Source of the DNA: Eutreptiella sp. 'Long Island Sound 2002'
Lineage: Eukaryota; Euglenozoa; Euglenophyceae; Eutreptiales; Eutreptiaceae
Reading direction: 5' to 3'
Assembly: GCA_964036045.1 (NCBI GenBank)
Contig: OZ038384.1
Location: 97,219,474-97,283,473 of the forward strand
DNA length: 64,000 bases
Shown here: positions 20,680 to 32,110 of the stretch, one piece after another
Numbering within the stretch: position 1 is the first letter of the stretch
How the letters are laid out: each line of letters starts with the position of its first letter
Made by a program: the position numbers and the translations under genes
Notes under the pieces: model-generated
What the model was told of the DNA's origin: nothing
Database searches by the model: none
What the model saw: the letters and a program-made list of their open reading frames with translations, nothing else

Positions 20680-20880
20680 CATCCGGACGGCGGCTATCGT
20701 AGCCGGCAGGGGCTGGGTACCCTCCGGGCGCACACACGTCCATCCGGACGGCGGCTGTTCGTAGCCGACAGGGGCTGGGTACCCTCCGGGCGCGCACTCG
20801 TCCATCTGGACGGCGGCTGTTCGTAGCCGGCAGGGGCCGGGTACCCTCCGGGCGCGCACTCGTCCATCCGGACGGCGGCT
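20680..20880. repeat. ~62-bp tandem repeat, three units plus a partial
   Basis: CATCCGGACGGCGGCT recurs at 20680, 20741, 20803 and 20865, followed each time by a GTAGCC...GGGTACCCTCCGGGCGC segment. It joins the 65-bp minisatellite to the A-poor block. Confidence 0.92.
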
Positions 20881-20883
20881 GGC

Positions 20884-22640
20884 GTGCGTGTGCTTGCTCT
20901 TTGTGGCCGAGTCGGGCGGGCCGGCCTCCCGGCCGCGTTGTGGTGCGCCCCAACTTTTTCTTTTGGTCGCTTTGTCTTTCTGCTTTGCTTGGCCCCCTCC
21001 GGGCTGGGGTTGCCCCCCCTCTCTCTCACTGCCCTTGCCGTTCCTCGTTGCCCTGGCGCTGTGCTTTGGTTGTTTTTCTCGGCCTCCCGCTGCTTGGCTC
21101 TTCGCGCGCATGCGCCTCGTTTGTGTCTCCCGCTCGGCCGTTGGCTGCTTTTTGGTGGTTTCTCCCCCCCCCCCTCCCCTTTTGTGTCTCGCGGTTTTCG
21201 TCGCTCCTGCTTGGTGCCTTGGTGTTTTTTTTTCCTTTTTTTCTTCTTCTTCTTCCCCCGTGCGCCCCCGTTGTCTCCCGCTTTCTCTGGTCTCCAGCCC
21301 CGGGTGCCCTGGGCCTCGGCGCTGTGCGTTGTTTGCTTTGTTGGCCTTCCGCTTCTCGGCTCTCCGTGCCCTTGTCCCTCTTTCGTGCTTTCCGCCTGGC
21401 TGTTGGCTGCTCCCTGGTGGTTGCTGCCCCCCCCCTTTTTGTCTCGCGGTTTTCGTCGCTGCCGCTCGGTGCTGTGTGCCGTGTGCTGTGTTGTGCTGTG
21501 CGTCCCTGGGTGCGGTGCTGCGCCGCGCTGCTGCGCGTTGTGTCCTCCGGTGTTGTGCTGTCCTGTGCTGTGTTGCGCTCGTTGGGTGCCGCTGCTTGTC
21601 GCGCCGTGCCCTCTGGCGCTGCCCGTCGCCCTCGGGCCCTGTGCTCTGCGGCGCTGTGTTTTGCGGTGTTCCCCCGCGCTGTGTGCTCTGTGCTGTGTGT
21701 GTTTTGTCGTGGCGCGGTTGTGCGTGCTGTGCGTTCCCTGTCCTCTCATCTCTGTGCGGTGCTGTGCTTCGCTGTGCTGGTGCGCTCGCGTTGTGCTGTT
21801 CGTGTGGTGCGTGCTGTTGCTGGCGCCTGGTGGTGTGGTGTGCCGTGGTGAGGTGCTGGGTCTGGTGGCCCGTGGTTGTCTGCTGGTGGCGTGTTTCGGT
21901 GTCCGTGTCCCTGTCTGGCCGCGTGGTCTGCTTCCCTATGGTTGGTGTGGTTTGCTGTGGTGCCCTGCTTTCCTGTGTCGTGTTCTGTGGTGCTGTGCTG
22001 TCGCGTGGTGCTGTGCTGTTGTGCTCTGCTGTCGTGTTGCGGTGCTGTTGGGGCTTGCTTTGCCCTCCTGTGGGCTGTCGTGCTGTGCTGTGTTGTGCTG
22101 TTGGTTGGCTGTGCTGTTTTTTGCCCGCCGGTGGTGTCTGCGTGCTGTGGTGCTCTTTTCCTCGTGCTGTGCGTTCCCTGTCTTCTCCGCTCTGTGCGCT
22201 GCGGTGCCTTGCTGTGCTGGCTGTGGTGCCCTGCTTCCCTGTGTCGTGTGCTGTGGCGCTGTGCTGTCGTGTGGTGCTGTGCTGTCGTGCTCTGCCGTCG
22301 TTTTGCGGTGCTGTTTTGTGTTTGCTTTGCCCTCCTGCGGCCCGTCGTGCGGCGCCAGTGTTGTCTGCGCTGTTGTTGGTGCCTCGTGCTGTGGCGTGTC
22401 CCTGTGCGTTGTGGTGTCTCCCTGGGCGTTCTGCGGTGTGGTGGTGCTGCTCCGGTGTGTCGTGGTGTCTTGCTGTGCTGTGTGTTGTCCTGTGGTGTCC
22501 TGCGCCCTGTGCCGTGTCCTGCGGTGCCGTGCTGCCCTGCGGTGCTGTGCTGGTTGGCTGTGCTGTGCGGTTGTCTGCGCTGCTGGTGTTTGTTTTTCCT
22601 TTTGTCCTCTTTTCCTTTGCTAAAAAGCCCTGCCGTTTTT
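20884..22640. repeat. Strongly A-depleted, degenerate TGCTGTGCTG-rich block
   Basis: The plus strand has no adenine at all from 21939 to 22356 (418 nt) and very few elsewhere. Degenerate long-range repeats are visible: GTGCTGTGCGTTCCCTGTC near 21730 and 22165; TGTCTCGCGGTTTTCGTCGCT near 21190 and 21440; and a GCTTTGCCCTCCTG segment near 22050 and 22320. Without A there are no stops on this strand, so the ~300-640-codon open frames carry no coding evidence. Confidence 0.9.
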
Positions 22641-23195
22641 CCGTGCCTTTGAAAACTTCCCAAAACCAAAAATTAAAATGTTTCTCTTTAGAAAATCAAA
22701 CTCTACGCAACTCACGCACGCAGGCAAGCAGCAATACCAAGGTGAAATTTCTGACTTACGTGTTGCCACGCGACCGCGAAGATGGTGGTCTTGCTTGCTA
22801 GGGGTTGACCGCTTTTCCCCCAGGGCCGGTCGCCTAAGCTGATGAAAAGGGGTGAGGGGGGGCAGGAGGGAGGGGAGGTAGGTGCATGGAGAAGGAAAGA
22901 AAAGGAAGAGAAGCAGGGCGAAGGGACGCGGCGGCTTAGAAAAACTTTTCGAGTTTTACGCGCTGCTCGCGACGCGTTTTTCTTTGCGCCTACAGCTAGT
23001 TAGACGACGAGAGGGACGGCGTTAGGGTCCTACGAGCGTTACGGTTGTTACGGCGCTAACTATTCACCTATTTCACGTCGAAAAATTTCTCGTCGCGTTT
23101 TTACGCATTTCGCAGCGCGCTTTTTGGCCTAAGCGTTTTTTATGCTAATTAGCTTTATTTTGAGCTATTCAGAAAATTTTTTCGTCGTGTTTTAC
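22641..23195. other. Non-coding, AT-richer 3' flank of the unknown gene
   Basis: Contains short GCGACGCG/CGTCGCG-type repeats with TTTTT runs (22940-23110). No open frame of note and no RNA gene is recognised. It may be the 3' UTR or 3' end of the element encoded at 23196-26635. Confidence 0.5.
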
Positions 23196-26100
23196 CTATC
23201 TTTTTATTTCGTTCCGGGACAGGGCCCCAGCGCGCGCGACTTGGACAGCTACGTGGAAGGCCTGTAGCCAGTGGTACACTGTGGTCGGGACCGCCAGCTG
23301 GAGCTCTAGGTCGGCAGGGTGCGCCGCTGCCGGCCACACCCCCGGCCTCGCCGCCCGGGCGTTGTCCTTCAGCCTGACCTGGAGCAGGAGGGCGTGGTGT
23401 TCGCCCTCCCGTAGCGCCTTGACGATCATGTGGGTACAGTCTGCCACGCGAACCACGGCTTCGGGCCCCGGCAGGCGCTCGGGGTCGCAGACAACGATGT
23501 GCGTGTCCGCCAGGCTGAACATGCAGACCACCCACTGCGGGTTCTGCTGTCCCCGTTGGGCCACCGCCAGGGTAGCCGCCGGGCGGGCGTGCAGGATTGG
23601 CCCCGCGAGGAGGTCTGGGACGTCCGTGGCCCTGATGGCGTCTCCCTGCCACGCGGCCCGTAGATGCTCCTCCTGGTCGGGGCTCCACACCAGTGCGGGG
23701 GGGTTGAGCCACCCCGGTTCCTGCCTCTTGTTGGGGGCGCTGACGGTGTGTAGCAGGACTGCCAGCGGCCAGGGGTCCGCCGACATATAGTAGGCCTGGG
23801 TGGGCCCCTGCTGCCAGTCGACATGGGGCAGGGTCGGGAATGCCCCTTGCCTGGCAGTGCTGTGCCAGACAGTCCAGCGGCCCCCGGCCAGGACGTGCGA
23901 CCGGTACCCTCCGGCGTGGCCGTGCAGGATGGCCTGGTAGCCTGCCGTCTGCAGCACCAGTGCGTCCCCCTGCTGAGGCCCGGGAGGGGGTGTGCCATCG
24001 CCCGCATCCCAAACGCGGGTGCGCCCGCGAAGTGTGGCATGCCAGGGGTCTGGTGCTTTGCGCTGCGGCCCTTGTATGCTTCCTGCAGTCTGCGCCGGGC
24101 CGTGGTGGTGGACGAAGCTCTCTCGCCGTCCACCAGCAACGCCGCCGCGACGACGTATAGCTGCTCCGCCGTGAGGGGTGCCGTTGGCGCGTGCGTTGCG
24201 GCCGGCCGGCGGGGCTGTGTGTTGCGGCAGGGGACGTGGGGCAGCAGTTGCGCCGACCACGCCGCCACGGGACCCATGGTGACGGCCGCGACCGCGGACG
24301 TCAGCGCCGTGCGGTCCGCTGGTCTGTACTGCCGGAGCCCCGTGGTATCTCGGGCGAGGTGCCTGCAGGCTGCCATCCAGGCCACCGCTCCGCAGTTTGT
24401 GACGTCCGGTTCGGCACCATCCGCGCCGTTGCGTCCCCTTTGTTGTACCGTGGTGGCGGTGTCGAGCGAGGGGCCCTGCTGCAGCGCCTCCGGGCCCTGC
24501 CCCGGCAAGAGGGCGGGCGGGACTGGCTGCGGGAAGCCCTGCGCGCCTCGGCGCTCCGGGTGTGTGTGGTACGGGTTTTGCCAGCGGTGTTCCGGGGGCG
24601 CCCGTGGTAGGAAGAGGAGTTGGTGTAGGTACCAGTGGCCTTCCGCGGCGCACGGGTTGCGGAGCGTTAGCCACTGTTCCACCACGCCTCCCGGGTGCGC
24701 GGCCTCGACGCGGCGCTGCAACCCCAGGCGGCCTAGGCGGTTGGACGTGCCCGCGGGTGGGATTTGGGTCTGCGGGTAAAGCACCCGCAGCGGCTCCAGT
24801 GCCAGGTCTAGCACCTCGTCGTTGAGCTGCTCCGTGAGAGCCAACGCCCTGTGCAGGGCGTGGCGGACCCCGGTCGTGGGGGCCGTGAGCTGATCAAGCA
24901 CCAATGGGCACATCCTTTTCTTCCGCCCCAAAGCGAAAGCCACAGTACCATGAACCTGAACCCCTGCCCTCGAAGGTCACACATAAAGCAGCTACCAGGA
25001 CACCAAAGAGGGGCAAAAAAACACCACAAAGGCCACTAGTTCAGCCTGCCATGCGCCCACAATCATTGCCACCACCTCAACCATTCTTCTCTCCTTCCCT
25101 CTGGGATTTTTTTCAGCTCAGGCCACCACCAGAACCACCTCCAAGTGGGGTTACTGTACATACTTAAATGTACATACGGTAATGACGGTGTGACATGCAA
25201 AATGGGACAATGATGATGACGTTATGGGTGGCGGCCAACGCCGTGGGAAAAAAAAAAGCTGATCGAGCACCGGCCCCGGCGGATACCGTGCACCTGGGTT
25301 CGTTAGCCACTCCCTGGTCTGGCTCAGTATGGCCCTCCATACGTCCCTCGTAAAGGCGTGCAGGGGGGCCAAAGAGGGGACCATCCGTAGGAGGCGGTGG
25401 CACGCCGGCGGCGATCGCATGGGCTGTGGGGCGGCCGCGGTGATCCACCTGCACGCCGTGCCGGGCACGATCGCCCCCCTTTCCACGGTCCCCATGCCCT
25501 CGGTGTGGAGCAGCACCTGGCCCTGGACCAGGGGGAAATAGGGGCTCGAGCGCTCGCCTCCCTCCTTCCACCATACCCAGGCGGCCCCCGCCTGCAGGCT
25601 GCGGAGCAGGGCCACGCCGGGGAGGAGCGGCTGCGGGAAAGCCCCCTTGACGGCTTGAGTGGCGTGGGCCAGGGTGCCCATGGGCAAAAACCACAACGGT
25701 AGGACCCAGGGGCCCGGCAGCGGTTGCGCCTCCCCTGCGTCTCATCGCCACTCGGAGTCTGGCGGGGCGGCCGGGACCATGCCCGTCATCAGGAAAGGGC
25801 GTGCCCTCTTGTCGGGGTGCCGTTGGAGGGTTGCCGCGAGGCTGAGCCCCTCTGCCGCAGGTGCCACTGGGAGGCCCCTCCATGGCCTGCGCCAGGGGTA
25901 ATCCTGGTCGGCCGGCCAGGTGTGGAGGTCCCGGGTGATTTCCTCCGCGGTCCCTGTGGGGGCGTCCTCCGGTGCCAGGTGCCACATGACGGCGAGCACC
26001 GCCCACGTGGAGAAGGGCCACGCCCGTGGGGGGGTGTACACCTGGATGGTCCACTGTGGGCACGCCCGCCGCACACGGGATGCGTGGAGCACCCCTCGGA

Positions 26101-26635
26101 CCATGTCCGCCGCCAGGACCACCACCATTCCTGAGGGTTCCACAATGATCCCCTCTGCGGGTCCGCCGTGGCGGCCCCGGGTGTGCAAGGCCACTGCCGC
26201 CTGTCCAGCGTGGGTGACTCGGTCGACGGCCTCCTGGATGTTCACGCTGCCGCGTGCGGTCTCATCCCGGATCCAGCCCTGCGCCACCCCGTAGCGTAGG
26301 GAGGCGCATGCGATCGCGGGTCCCACCTCGGGCAGCGCTCCGTCATCGGGGCCGGGCTGAGGGTGCTGTTTGGGGCACCAGCCTTCGCCGGTGCAGTGGC
26401 CCCGTTTCCACGCGGGGCAGAGGGTGGGCACGCTGCCCGCCGGCGAGGCAGGTTCCGCGGGCGCGCCTCCCGTGGAGGGCTCCGGTACTGCCTCCAGGTC
26501 GGAGTCCGTGCCCGTGTCCCCTTGTGGAGGGTCTCCTTCGCCGTCTCTGAGTCCCAGCGCCCTGATGACCTCGGTTGCTGCGTCCAGCGTCGGAGATCGG
26601 GGGCGTGTTTTGCGTGGGGCCGCGGGTTCCGCCAT
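23196..26635 (-). pseudogene. Decayed unknown ~1,000-residue ORF with CCCH zinc finger
   Basis: Reading starts at ATG 26635 (MAEPAAPRKTRPRSP). A CCCH finger (CPAWKRGHCTGEGWCPKQH, C-x7-C-x5-C-x3-H) follows at about residues 75-93, then globular-looking sequence. A TGA at 25742-25744 interrupts, but the same frame goes on (LPLWFLPMGTLAHATQ). A 369-bp insertion (see 24889-25271) keeps the frame, and the sequence resumes as LTAPTTGVRHALHRALALTEQL. An NCGAVAWMAACR motif lies near 24390. Near 23990 the frame shifts, and the C-terminal half (QTAGYQAILHGHAGGYRS... to NEIKR) is in another frame. I do not recognise the family. The Cys motif hints at a cysteine protease, without proof. An array of monomers directly upstream suggests a repetitive element rather than a host gene. 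Confidence 0.6.
24889..25271 (+). mobile_element. Short poly(A) retro-insertion with 14-bp target duplication
   Basis: GCTGATCAAGCACC (24889-24902) and GCTGATCGAGCACC (25258-25271) flank 355 bp that end in A10. The flanks fit a target duplication with one later mutation. The insert reads on the plus strand and holds an 87-codon open tail (MGTSFSSAPKRK to SGVTVHT, ending at 25167), rich in Pro, Lys and Ser, then about 80 nt and the poly(A). It looks like a 5'-truncated mRNA or LINE 3' end. Net gain of 369 bp is a multiple of three, so the host frame survives. A retained intron is less likely, given the poly(A) and duplicate ends. Confidence 0.85.
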
Positions 26636-26699
26636 TGTTGTGTCGCTGTGCCTAAGAGCAGGGGCTGGGGTGCGGATGTCCCGTGGCTGGTGCGTTGGT

Positions 26700-29600
26700 G
26701 CGTTGGTACGTTGCTCGTTGTAGGGGTGGCGGAAGGGCGTCCCCGGGGGGGGTTGCCTTCCATCATTGCGAGGGGCGTCTGGTGTTAGGCGCTGTCCCTC
26801 CCCCGGCCGCCCGTCCTCTGGAGCGGGTAGCCGGGGTTCCGCGACCCGTGTGTCCCGGGTGCGGTCGGTGCGGGCGTGGGGACCCAGCACCGGCCCCACA
26901 GCGTGCGCCCTTGCGGGCCAGCGTTGCTCGCTGTGGGGGTGGCGGAAGGGCGTCCCCGGGGGAGGTGCCTTCCACCATTGTGTGAGGGGCGTGTGAGGTC
27001 AGGCACTGTCCCTCCCCCGACTGCCCGCCTATTGGGCGGGCTGCTGGGGTCCGCCACCCGCGTGCTGTGGGCGCGGGTGTGTGGGTGTGGGGGCCCAACA
27101 CTGTCCCTCTGGCTTGCATGCCCTGTGGGGGCTGCGTGCCGCGGGGGTGGTGGGGGGCTGTCCCCGGGGGGGTGGCCTGCCACCGTTGCGAGGGGCGCCT
27201 GGTGTCAGGCGCTGTCCCTCCCCGGGCCAGCCGTCCTCTGGAGCGGGCGACCAGGGTTCCGCTACCCGTGTGTCCCGGGTGCGGTCGGTGCGGGCGTGGG
27301 GACCTAGCACCAGCCCCACAGCGTGCGCCCTTGCGGGCCGGCGTTGCTCGCTGTGGGGGTGGCGGAAGGGCGTTTCTGGGGGGGGTGCCTTCCACCATTG
27401 TGTGAGGGGCGTCTGAGGTCAGGCGCTCCCCCTCCCCCGACTGCCCGCCTATCCGGCGGGCTGTTGGGGTCCGCCACCCACGTGCTGTGGGCGCGGGTGT
27501 GTGGGTGTGGGGGCCCAACACTGTCCCTCTGGCCTGCATGCCCTGTGGGGGCTGCGTGCCGCGGGGGTGGTGGGGGGCTGTCCCCGGGGGGGGTGGCCTG
27601 CAACCGTTGCGAGGGGCGCCTGGTGTCAGGCTCTGTCCCTCCCCTGGCCGCCCGTCCTCTGGAGCGGGCAGCCAGGGTTCCGCGACGTGTGTGTCCCAGG
27701 TGCGGTCGGTGCGGGCGTGGGGACCCAGCACCGGCCCCACAGCGTGCGCCCTTGTGGGCGGGCGTTGCTCGCTGTGGGGGTGGCGGAAGGGCGTCCCCGG
27801 GGGGGGTGCCTGCCACCGTTGTGAGGGGCGCCTGGTGTCAGGCGCTGTCCCTCCCCCGGCCGCCCGTCCTCTGGAGCGGGTAGCCCGGGTTCCGCTACCC
27901 TTGTGTCCCGGGTGTGGTCGGTGCGGGCGTGGGGACCCAGCACCGGCCCCACAGCGTGCGCCCTTGCGGGCCGGCGTTGCTTGCTGTGGGGGTGGCAGAA
28001 GGGCGTCCCCGGGGGGGGTGCCTTCCACCATTGTGTGAGGGGCGTCTGAGGTCAGGCGCTGTCCCTGCCCCCACTGCCCGCCTATCGGGCGGGCTGTTGG
28101 GGTCCGCCACCCACGTGCTGTGGGCGCGGGTGTGTGGGTGTGGGGGCCCAACACTGTCCCTCTGGCTTGCATGCCCTGTGGGGGCTGCGTGCCGCGGGGG
28201 TGTTGGGGGGCTGTCCCCGGGGGGCTGGCCTGCCACCGTTGCGAGGGGCGCCTGGTATCAGGCGCTGTCCCTCCCCCGGCCGCCCGTCCTCTGGAGCGGG
28301 ACGCCAGGGTTCCGCGACCCGTGTGTCCCTGGGTGCGGTCGGTGCGGGCGTGGGGACCCAGCACCGGCCCCACAGCGTGCGCCCTTGCGGGCCGGCGTTG
28401 CTCGCTGTGGGGGTGGCGGAAGGGCGTTTCCGGGGGGGGTGCCTTCCACCATTGTGTGAGGGGCGTCTGAGGTCAGGTGCTCCCCCTCCCCCGACTGCCC
28501 GCCTATCCGGCGGGCTGTTGGGGTCCGCCACCCACGTGCTGTGGGCGCGGGTGTGTGGGTGTGGGGGCCCAACACTGTCCCTCTGGCTTGCATGCCCTGT
28601 GGGGGCTGCGTGCCGCGGGGGTGGTGGGGGGCTGTCCCCGGGGGGCTGGCCTGCCACTGTTGCGAGGGGCGCCTGGTATCAGGCGCTGTCCCTCCCCCGG
28701 CCGCCCGTCCTCTGGAGCGGGACGCCAGGGTTCCGCAACCCGTGTGTCCCGGCTGCGGTCGGTGCGGGCGTGGGGACCCAGCACCGGCCCCACAGCGTGC
28801 GCCCTTGCGGGCCGGCGTTGCTCGCTGTGGGGGTGGCGGAAGGGCGTCCCCGGGGGGGGTGCCTTCCACCATTGTGAGGGGCGTCTGAGGTCAGGCGCTG
28901 TCCCTCCCCCGATTGCCCGCCCACTGGGGCGGGCTGTTGGGGTCCGCCACCAACTTGCTGTGGGCGCGGGTGTGTGGGTGTGGGAGCCCAACACTGTCCC
29001 CTTGGCCTGCATGCTCTGTGGGGGCTGCATGCCGCGGGGGTGGTGGGGGGCCGTCCCCAGGGGGGGTGGCCTGCCACTGCTGTGAGGGGCGCCTGGTGTC
29101 AGGCACTGTCCCTCCCCCGGCCGCCCGTCCTCTGGAGCGGGTAGCCGGGGTTCCGCGACCCGTGTGTCCCGGGTGCGGTCGGTGCGGGCGTGGGGACCCA
29201 GCACCGGCCCCACAGCGTGCGCCCTTGTGGGCCGGCGTTGCTCGCTGTGGGGGTGGCGGAAGGGCGTCCCCGGGGGGGGTGCCTGCCACCGTTGTGAGGG
29301 GCGCCTAGTGTCAGGCGCTGTCACTCCCCCAGCCGCCCGTCCACTGGAGCGGGCAGCCAGGGTTCCGCGACCCGGTGTCCCGGGTGCGGTCGGTGCGGGC
29401 GTGGGGACCCAGCACCGGCCCCACAGCGTGCGCCCTTGCGGGCCGGCGTTGCTCGCTGTGGGGGTGGCGGAAGGGCGTCCCCGGGGGGGGTGCCTTCCAC
29501 CATTGTGAGGGGCGTCTGAGGTCAGGCGCTGTCCCTCCCCCGACTGCCCGCCCACTTGGCGGGCTGTTGTGGTCCGCCACCCACGTGCTGTGGGCGCGGG

Positions 29601-30830
29601 TGTGTGGGTGTGGCAGCCCAACACTGTCCCCTTGGCCTGCATGCCCTGTGGGGGCTGAGTGCCGCGGGGGTGGTGGGGGGCTGTCGCCGGGGGGGGGGGC
29701 CTGCCACCGTTGTGAGGGGCGTCTGGTGTCAGGCGCTGTCCCTCCCCTGGCCGCCCGTCCTCTGGAGCGGGCAGCCAGGGTTTCGCGACCCGTGTGTCCC
29801 GGGTGCGGTCGGTGCGGGCGTGGGGACCCAGCACCAGCCCCACAGCGTGCGCCCTTGCGGGCCGGCGTTGCTTGCTGTGGGGGTGGCGGCAGGGCGTCCC
29901 CGGGAGGGGTGCCTTCAACCATTGTGAGGGGCGTCTGAGGCCAGGCGCTGTCCCTCCCCCGACTGCCCGCCCACTGGGCGGGCTGTTGGGGTCCGCCACC
30001 CACGTGCTGTGGGCGCGGGTGTGTGGGTGTGGGAGCCCAACACTGTCCCCTTGGCCTGCATGCCCTGTGGGGGCTGCATGCCGCGGGGGTGGTGAGGGGC
30101 CGTCCCCGGGGGGTGGCCTGCCACTGGTGTGAGGGGTGCCTGGTGTCAGGCGCTGTCCCTCCCCCGGCCGCCTGTCCTCTGGAGCGGGCAGCCAGGGTTC
30201 CGCGACCCGTGTGTCCCGGGTGCGGTCGGTGCGGGCGTGGGGACCCAGCACCGGCCCCACAGCGTGCGCCCTTGCGGGCCGGCGTTGCTCGCTATGAGGG
30301 TGGCAGAAGGGCGTCCCCGGGGGGGTTGCCTTCCACCATTGTGTGAGGGGCGTCTGAGGTCAGGCGCTGTCCCTGCCCCGACTGCCCGCCTATTGGGCAG
30401 CCTGTTGGGGTCCGCAACCCACGTGCTGTGGGCGCGGGTGTGTGGGTGTGGGGGCCCAACACTGTCCCTCTGGCTTGCATGCCCTGTGGGGGCTGCGTGC
30501 CGCGGGGGTGGTGGGGGGCTGTCCCTGGGCGGATGGCCTGCCACCGTTGCGAGGGGCGCCTGGTGTCAGGCGCTGCCCCTCCCCCGGCCGCCCGTCCTCT
30601 GGAGCGGGCAGCCAGGGTTCCGCGACCCGTGTGTCCCGGGTGCGGTCGGTGCGGGCGTAGGGACCCTGCACCGGCCCCACGGCGCGCGCCCTTGCGGGCC
30701 GGCGTTGCGCGCCGTGGGGGTGGTGGTAGGGCGTCCCCGGGGGAGTTGCCCTCCGCCGTTGTGAGGGGCGTCTGGGGTCAGACGCTCCCCCTCCCCCGGC
30801 TGCCCGCCTATCGGGCGGGCTGCCGGGGCT
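26700..30830. repeat. Array of alternating ~212-bp and ~208-bp monomers (~420-bp dimers)
   Basis: The landmark GTCCTCTGGAGCGGG (one copy reads GTCCACTGG) lies at 26813, 27233, 27654, 27866, 28286, 28707, 29127, 29339, 29757, 30174 and 30594. Spacings are about 420 bp, except two of about 212 bp where one half-unit is absent. The two half-units differ: one holds CAGCACCGGCCCCACAGCGTG, the other CGCCACCCACGTGCTGTGG. The sequence is GC-rich, CpG-rich and A-poor, so the many open frames are not genes. The array stops about 65 bp before the ATG at 26635 and may supply that gene's promoter. Confidence 0.93.
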
Positions 30831-31181
30831 CGTTGGGTGTGTGCGGTGTGTGTGGTGTCTGTGCCGTGCGTGTCGTGGTGCGCGGTGCCGCTCTTCTCTT
30901 GTCCCTGTGGTGCTCCCCTCTCCGGTGTCTCTGTGCGGTGTTGTGCTCGCCGTGTGCCTGCCGTGCCCCCTTCCCTGCGCGCGCCTCTTGCTCGGCTGCT
31001 GGCTACCCCTTGTTCCTTTCGTGGCTTCGTTGCTCTTTACCCTTTCCTCTACCCTTCTCCCTGGCATGCACTTTTTCCCTGCCTCCGCTTTGGTGCGTGT
31101 CTCGGTCTTTTTCCTTGCCGGCTCGTTGTTCTCTCTCGTTGGGCCTTCTCCTTTGAACCTGCGAAGAGAAAGGATGCAAAT
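30831..31181. other. A-poor, T/G/C-rich low-complexity stretch
   Basis: A continuation of the composition seen in the monomer array, with GTGTGTGCGGTGTGTGTGG and pyrimidine runs. No monomer periodicity and no gene were seen. Confidence 0.6.
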
Positions 31182-32110
31182 GGGCGTGCGGCGGCGGGGG
31201 TTTTGTCGCGCCATGGCACCTTGTCAGTGCCATCCTCGGTCGGTCTCTTACTCCCGCGGTGGTGTGGTATGTTACCTATTTATGCTTCGTTCGTGTGCTC
31301 CTCTCTCCTTTTTCTTACCGTGTTGTGCTTGTTACGGCGTCTTTTATCGTGCGTCGTTTGGCGTAGGTTTATATCCTACTTGCTCTCAACATGGCTCCAC
31401 ACACCTCTTTGGCCGCCACCTTTGTTCGTTGTCCGTCCCGCGTGCGCGGCGTGACATGCAACATACTTGCGAGGGAGAAAAACTTTGATCAATCTTGTTT
31501 TTTTTCCCACAATCTTAGTGTCCTAGTCCTCTTGATCTTAGGGTGAGCAAGGGTGTGGGAAGATGCGAAGCACAAGCGAGACACGTCGCTTTGCCTAAGT
31601 GTGTATGGCGCGGGCCGGGCGCTCGTTGCTTCCCTCGTGTGCGCGGCGTGGCACGACACGGCAACATACTTGCTCCTTGCTCCTTGCTCCTTTCCCTCCT
31701 TATCTTCTCGTGTGATGTGTGTCTTGTCGCCGTTGTGCTCCTTGCGTGGGTGTAACATACTTATCTCACCCACCTTTTTGCGTGTTCCGTGCGTCACGGC
31801 GGCGTTGTGTTCCCTATGCGAACGGGCGTGCGGCGGCGGGGGTTTTGTCGTGTCATGGCGTCTTGCCATTGCCATCCTCGGTTGGTCTCTTATTCTTGCG
31901 GTGGTGTGGTATGTTACCTACTTATGTCTCGTACTTGTTCCCCCCTCTCCTATTTTTCACCGTGTTGTGCTTGCTACGGCGTATATTAGCGTGCGTTCTT
32001 CGGCGTAGGTTTATATCCTAGCTTGCACTCGACACGGCTCCACATACCTCTTCGGCCACCTTTGTTCCTTGACCTTCCCGTGTGCGCGGCGTGGCATTTA
32101 ACATACTTGT
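31182..32110. repeat. Direct repeat of ~290 bp, copies 642 bp apart
   Basis: 31182-31470 and 31824-32110 both start GGGCGTGCGGCGGCGGGGGT and end near GCGCGGCGTG(G/A)CAT...AACATACTTG. They share CGGTGGTGTGGTATGTTACC and GGCGTAGGTTTATATCCTA. A third partial copy of the end lies near 31625-31675. Divergence is moderate. No coding function is apparent. Confidence 0.9.

Noticed and set aside
18761-20826. Three overlapping plus-strand frames of ~611-654 codons rich in CVLGLLAPVHRCARSV
   Set aside because: A 65-bp unit with no stop in any plus frame makes all three frames open at once, so this is a minisatellite, not a Cys-rich repeat protein.
20884-22801. Plus-strand frames of 316-637 codons
   Set aside because: They span the A-free block, where stops cannot occur. 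They lie in all three frames and have no domain.
24390-24420. Calling the NCGAVAWMAAC protein a cysteine protease
   Set aside because: Only a Cys motif is visible. The expected His context is QWVVCMF rather than HW, so no catalytic set can be shown.
26763-30260. Long frames in the monomer array, including one of 585 codons
   Set aside because: They repeat with the 420-bp unit and exist on both strands. Low A and T content explains the openness.
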